In this document: positions 61,277 through 64,000 of the stretch, in pieces
Numbering within the stretch: the stretch's first letter is position 1
Layout: every line of letters starts with the position of its first letter
Assembly (NCBI GenBank): GCA_963737625.1
Contig: CAVTTK010000002.1
Span: 1,302,001 to 1,366,000 of the forward strand
Direction of reading: 5' to 3'
DNA from: Bog-756 sp963737625
GTDB lineage: Bacteria; Actinomycetota; Acidimicrobiia; Acidimicrobiales; RAAP-2
Length of the DNA: 64,000 bases
Program-made: the position numbers and the translations under genes
Notes under the pieces: model-generated
Database searches by the model: none
Seen by the model: the letters and a program-made list of their open reading frames with translations, nothing else
What the model was told of the DNA's origin: nothing

Positions 61277-61753
61277 ATGCTGACCGTCGGTCTCAACCAC
61301 GTGGCCACCTTGACCAACGACGCCCACCGCCTGCACCGCTTCTATGAGGAGGTGTTCGAGGCCGAGGTAGTGAGGGACGCACCCGAGTTGGAGGACGACG
61401 AAGCCGTCCGGCTGTCCATCATCAAGGTCGGTACCTACGCCGAACTCAACGTCTTCCAGATCGTCGGCAACACGGAAGCCGACCGCCAGGTCCCGATGTT
61501 CGGGCGGGGCCGGCTCGATCACTTCGCCCTGCAGGCGGCGTCGCTGCCCGCCTTCGAGACCATCCGGGAACGGTTGATGGCCCGGGGGGCATGCGATGCC
61601 TTCGTCACCGACTTCGGTCCTGTCCTCAGCCTCTTCTTCCGCGACCCCGACGGTCTGGAGGGAGAGGTCTGCGTGGACAATCCCGATGCCGTGGCCGGGG
61701 TCACGCACCCGCCGGGGACCCCGGCCCTGCGCTACGTCACCGACGCCGACTGA
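61277..61753 (+). CDS. VOC family protein
   Basis: A 158-residue VOC protein. It begins LNHVATLTNDAHRLHRFYEEVFEA with the first metal His, contains GRLDHFALQAASLPAFETIRERLMARG with a second His, and FFRDPDGLEGEVCVDN with the C-terminal Glu. It is longer than the VOC protein at 24475-24873 and not closely related. The substrate is unknown. A possible stem-loop (61777-61803) follows the stop. Confidence 0.9.
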   Translation: MLTVGLNHVATLTNDAHRLHRFYEEVFEAEVVRDAPELEDDEAVRLSIIKVGTYAELNVFQIVGNTEADRQVPMFGRGRLDHFALQAASLPAFETIRERLMARGACDAFVTDFGPVLSLFFRDPDGLEGEVCVDNPDAVAGVTHPPGTPALRYVTDAD

Positions 61754-61776
61754 ACCGCGGACCGGCACCGGCAGGT

Positions 61777-61803
61777 CCGACCGCCACCGGTGACGGTGGT
61801 CGG
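61777..61803 (+). terminator. Possible terminator stem-loop
   Basis: CCGACCGCCACC pairs imperfectly with GGTGGTCGG across a GGTGAC loop, 24 bases after the VOC stop. No T-run follows, which is usual for actinobacterial terminators, so this call is weak. Confidence 0.3.
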
Positions 61804-61914
61804 CGGCCGACTCGGCGGGGCGCTCGGTCGAATCCGGGTCGGGCCTTCACCGTTCCCGGGCCGTCACCGGGACGCTGATTCAAGGCGCGGCCGTGCCTGG
61901 TCGATACCTGAGCA

Positions 61915-63837
61915 ATGCCCGCGCCTGCCCTCGTGTCCCGACCGGCCTACGGGGGACGCGACCGGTTGGTGCGCGCTCTCGTCACGGTGGCCCTGGTCTG
62001 GGGTGTGGTGTACCTGGTGTGGCGGGTGCTGGACACGGGTCGTGGTACCCAGCCGGTGATGTTCTGGACGCTGTACGCCGCCGAGGTCTTCGGCCTGCTC
62101 ATGCTGGCCTCCTTCGCCTTCCTGGCCTGGCGCATCCCGGTGACCAGGCGCCCGTCCATCGGATGGCGACCGACGGTCGACGTGTTCGTCTGCACCTACG
62201 ACGAAGGATTGGATGTCTTGGGGGCCACTCTGGTCGGATGCGATCGGATCGCCTATTCCCACACCACCTGGGTCCTCGACGACGGACGTCGGGACGAGGT
62301 CCGTTTATTGGCCGAACGCTTCGGGGCGCGCTATCTGAGCCGCGCCACCAACGAACACGCCAAGGCGGGAAACATCAACAACGCCCTGGGTCACACCCAC
62401 GGTCAGCTGATCCTGATCCTCGACGCCGACCACGTGCCCCAGCCGGACATTCTGGACGCCACCGTCGGGTACTTCGACGACCCGTCGGTGGCGCTGGTGC
62501 AGACGCCGCACGACTTCGGCAACCACGACTCCTTCCAGCACTTCGAGACGGGACGGCACGACCAGAGCATGTTCTTCGAGGTGCTCATGCCGGGCAAGGA
62601 CCGCCACGACGGGGCCTTTTGGTGTGGATCGGCCGCGGTCATCCTGCGGCACGCCCTGGAGGGGATCGGGGGGATCGCCACCGAGACGGTGGCCGAGGAC
62701 TTCCACACCACCATCCGCCTGCACGGCCAGGGCTGGCACACCCGCTATCACGACGAGACGCTGGTCCAGGGACTGGCCCCCCACGACCTGGCGTCGTATC
62801 TCCTGCAGCGGGACCGGTGGGCCCGGGGAAACCTGGCCGTGCTCCGTACCCGCGAGAACCCGGTGATCGCACCGGGCCTCACCCTGAAGCAACGGGCCAG
62901 CTACCTCTCGTCGCTGCTGGCCTACTTCGTGCCCATCCAGCGTCTGGCCATGCTGGCCGTGCTGGTGGCCATGCTGGTGACAGGCCGGCTCCCGCTCCAC
63001 GCCACGGCCTGGCAGTTCGGCGTGTTCTGGCTTCCCTGGATGGTCCTCAACCTGGTGGCGTCGTCGATGCTGTGCCGCGGGCAGGCCAGCCTGTGGGACG
63101 GGGCGTACTCAACTCATCTGACCAGTGAGACCTTCACCCGGGCCCTCTTGGCCCTGGTCCATCCGTTCCGGGCCTCGTTCAGGGTGACCCCGAAGGACGG
63201 CATCGACGACGGTGGGTGGTCCGCGGTCCGGCAGCTCCGACTGGTCGTGGCCACCGCGGTGGTGCTGATCGGCGCCGTCGTGGCCCGCGGGCTGTCCCTG
63301 GCCGGGGTGATCACGCTGCCCCCCCTGAGGGGCCTGGCCGTGTGGGCCGGTCTGGCCTTCGCCCTCTGGGAGCTGACCCTCATCGCCGCCGCCCTGTGGA
63401 AGGTGAGTCGCCGGCATCAATTCCGCCACCACTTCCGTGTGCCGGTGGAGATCGCCGGGGTGGTCAGCGGGACCCTGGTCCGGGTGGTGGACCTGACCCC
63501 GGGAGGCGCCGGGATCATCGCCCCGGGTCCGGTCGCGGTGGGCTCGGATCTCCGGTTGCATCTCGACCTCACCGACGTCCACGGCGACGCCCATGGGATC
63601 GAGGTGTGCTTCACCGTGAGGTCGTGCCGTCCCGCCCCGGACCTCGGGTGGAGGATGGGAGGGACCCTCACGCCGGCCACCGAGGTGGACGGCGAGCGAC
63701 TCATCGAGCACTGCCACGTCGTGAGCTCCCGGGCGCGGCTGATGGAGTCGGGTCGCCTTTCCCCCGATGACGCCGAGCGACCCACGCTGGCCGCCGTGCC
63801 CGACGCCGGGTCCGAGCCTCTGTCCGCCCACGGCTGA
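61915..63837 (+). CDS. BcsA-like GT2 polysaccharide synthase with PilZ domain
   Basis: A 640-residue membrane processive glycosyltransferase. Two helices (residues ~22-40, 48-70) lead to the GT2 core: VFVCTYDEGLDVL, WVLDDGRRDEV, the DxD in LILDADHVPQPDILDA, the catalytic acid in VAEDFHTTIRLHGQGW, and the QxxRW motif LLQRDRWARGNL. Four or more helices follow. A C-terminal PilZ domain contains the c-di-GMP motif RxxxR in RHHFRVPVEI and DxTxxG in VDLTPGGAGI. It should export a glucan or related polymer and be switched on by c-di-GMP. No BcsB-like partner is seen before the window ends. Confidence 0.92.
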   Translation: MPAPALVSRPAYGGRDRLVRALVTVALVWGVVYLVWRVLDTGRGTQPVMFWTLYAAEVFGLLMLASFAFLAWRIPVTRRPSIGWRPTVDVFVCTYDEGLDVLGATLVGCDRIAYSHTTWVLDDGRRDEVRLLAERFGARYLSRATNEHAKAGNINNALGHTHGQLILILDADHVPQPDILDATVGYFDDPSVALVQTPHDFGNHDSFQHFETGRHDQSMFFEVLMPGKDRHDGAFWCGSAAVILRHALEGIGGIATETVAEDFHTTIRLHGQGWHTRYHDETLVQGLAPHDLASYLLQRDRWARGNLAVLRTRENPVIAPGLTLKQRASYLSSLLAYFVPIQRLAMLAVLVAMLVTGRLPLHATAWQFGVFWLPWMVLNLVASSMLCRGQASLWDGAYSTHLTSETFTRALLALVHPFRASFRVTPKDGIDDGGWSAVRQLRLVVATAVVLIGAVVARGLSLAGVITLPPLRGLAVWAGLAFALWELTLIAAALWKVSRRHQFRHHFRVPVEIAGVVSGTLVRVVDLTPGGAGIIAPGPVAVGSDLRLHLDLTDVHGDAHGIEVCFTVRSCRPAPDLGWRMGGTLTPATEVDGERLIEHCHVVSSRARLMESGRLSPDDAERPTLAAVPDAGSEPLSAHG

Positions 63838-64000
63838 ACCGCCTCGGTCGGCCACCGGCCGGCATGGGGCTGGGGCCGGTCGGCACCCCCGCAGGCCCAC
63901 CCCGGCTCGAGCGCGGGCCAGCCGCGCAGTCGGTGCACCCTCGGCGTCACACCCCTAGGCTGGACTGGACTCGTGGCCACTACCTTGCCGTTCGACCGGG
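63838..64000. other. Right edge, no gene recognised
   Basis: GC-rich sequence after the synthase stop. No open frame with a recognisable domain is visible before the edge; a downstream gene of the same locus could start beyond it. Confidence 0.5.

Overview
The window is high-GC actinobacterial chromosome. It shows GTG, TTG and probably CTG starts and strong AGGAGG ribosome binding sites. Family markers include an FtsR-type MerR regulator, an F420-type nitroreductase relative, an MptB-like mannosyltransferase, an MhuD-like monooxygenase, and an LPxTG protein with a long threonine linker. The threonine-rich surface protein, the GT-C glycosyltransferases and the general gene layout suggest class Acidimicrobiia, but that is inference without a tree.

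Layout, left to right. 1-6.7 kb: a DUF1707 protein; glyA under a ZTP (pfl) riboswitch with a reductase behind it; two SAM methyltransferases, the first frameshifted; a class II aldolase. 6.7-12.3 kb (minus): ftsR, a nuclease-like protein, gcvT, gcvPA, gcvPB and a deazaflavin-type nitroreductase, so one-carbon and glycine metabolism dominates the left side. 12.4-15.9 kb: an MhuD-like monooxygenase divergent from ftsR across a long dyad, a DUF2889 protein, a lipoprotein, an unusual Ser-x-x triplet-repeat protein, CorA and a gamma-carbonic-anhydrase relative. 16.1-20.8 kb: three GT-C membrane glycosyltransferases, the third frameshifted. 20.9-28.6 kb: accessory genes, namely an amidohydrolase, a sortase substrate, a tiny sigma-region-4-like protein, a HEPN-like protein, VOC, SRPBCC, methyltransferase and GT4 proteins, and a universal stress protein. 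28.7-32.1 kb: a mobile-element patch of an IS481-type element (frameshifted transposase) and an IS110-type element, ending at tRNA-Pro(GGG).

32.8-59.5 kb is a core housekeeping region, mostly minus strand. It contains der, a PDZ-radical SAM-DUF512 protein, ispH (plus), plsC-like, cmk, aroA, tyrA, aroH, rluB, scpB, scpA, trpS (plus), YfhO, an M50 protease, a TraR/DksA zinc finger, xerD, NUDIX, pyrG, recN, nadK, tlyA, a lysine/alanine-tailed protein, a HAD phosphatase and a fatty acid desaturase. Neighbours overlap by 1-20 nt, so they look translationally coupled. This is the conserved actinobacterial recN-to-der neighbourhood linking chromosome segregation, aromatic amino acid synthesis, nucleotide synthesis and ribosome modification.

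59.5-64 kb holds a DoxX-Rieske fusion, a small membrane protein, a VOC protein and a BcsA-like glycosyltransferase with a C-terminal PilZ domain, probably a c-di-GMP-controlled exopolysaccharide synthase.

Four genes carry single-base frameshifts with intact coding on both sides. Either the assembly has residual indels or several accessory genes are recently broken. The strongest items for a second look are the Ser-x-x protein, the DoxX-Rieske fusion, the candidate bridge RNA of the IS110 element, probable CTG starts of two S4-domain genes, the ftsR operator dyad, and the 30-bp minisatellite coding for a histone-H1-like tail.
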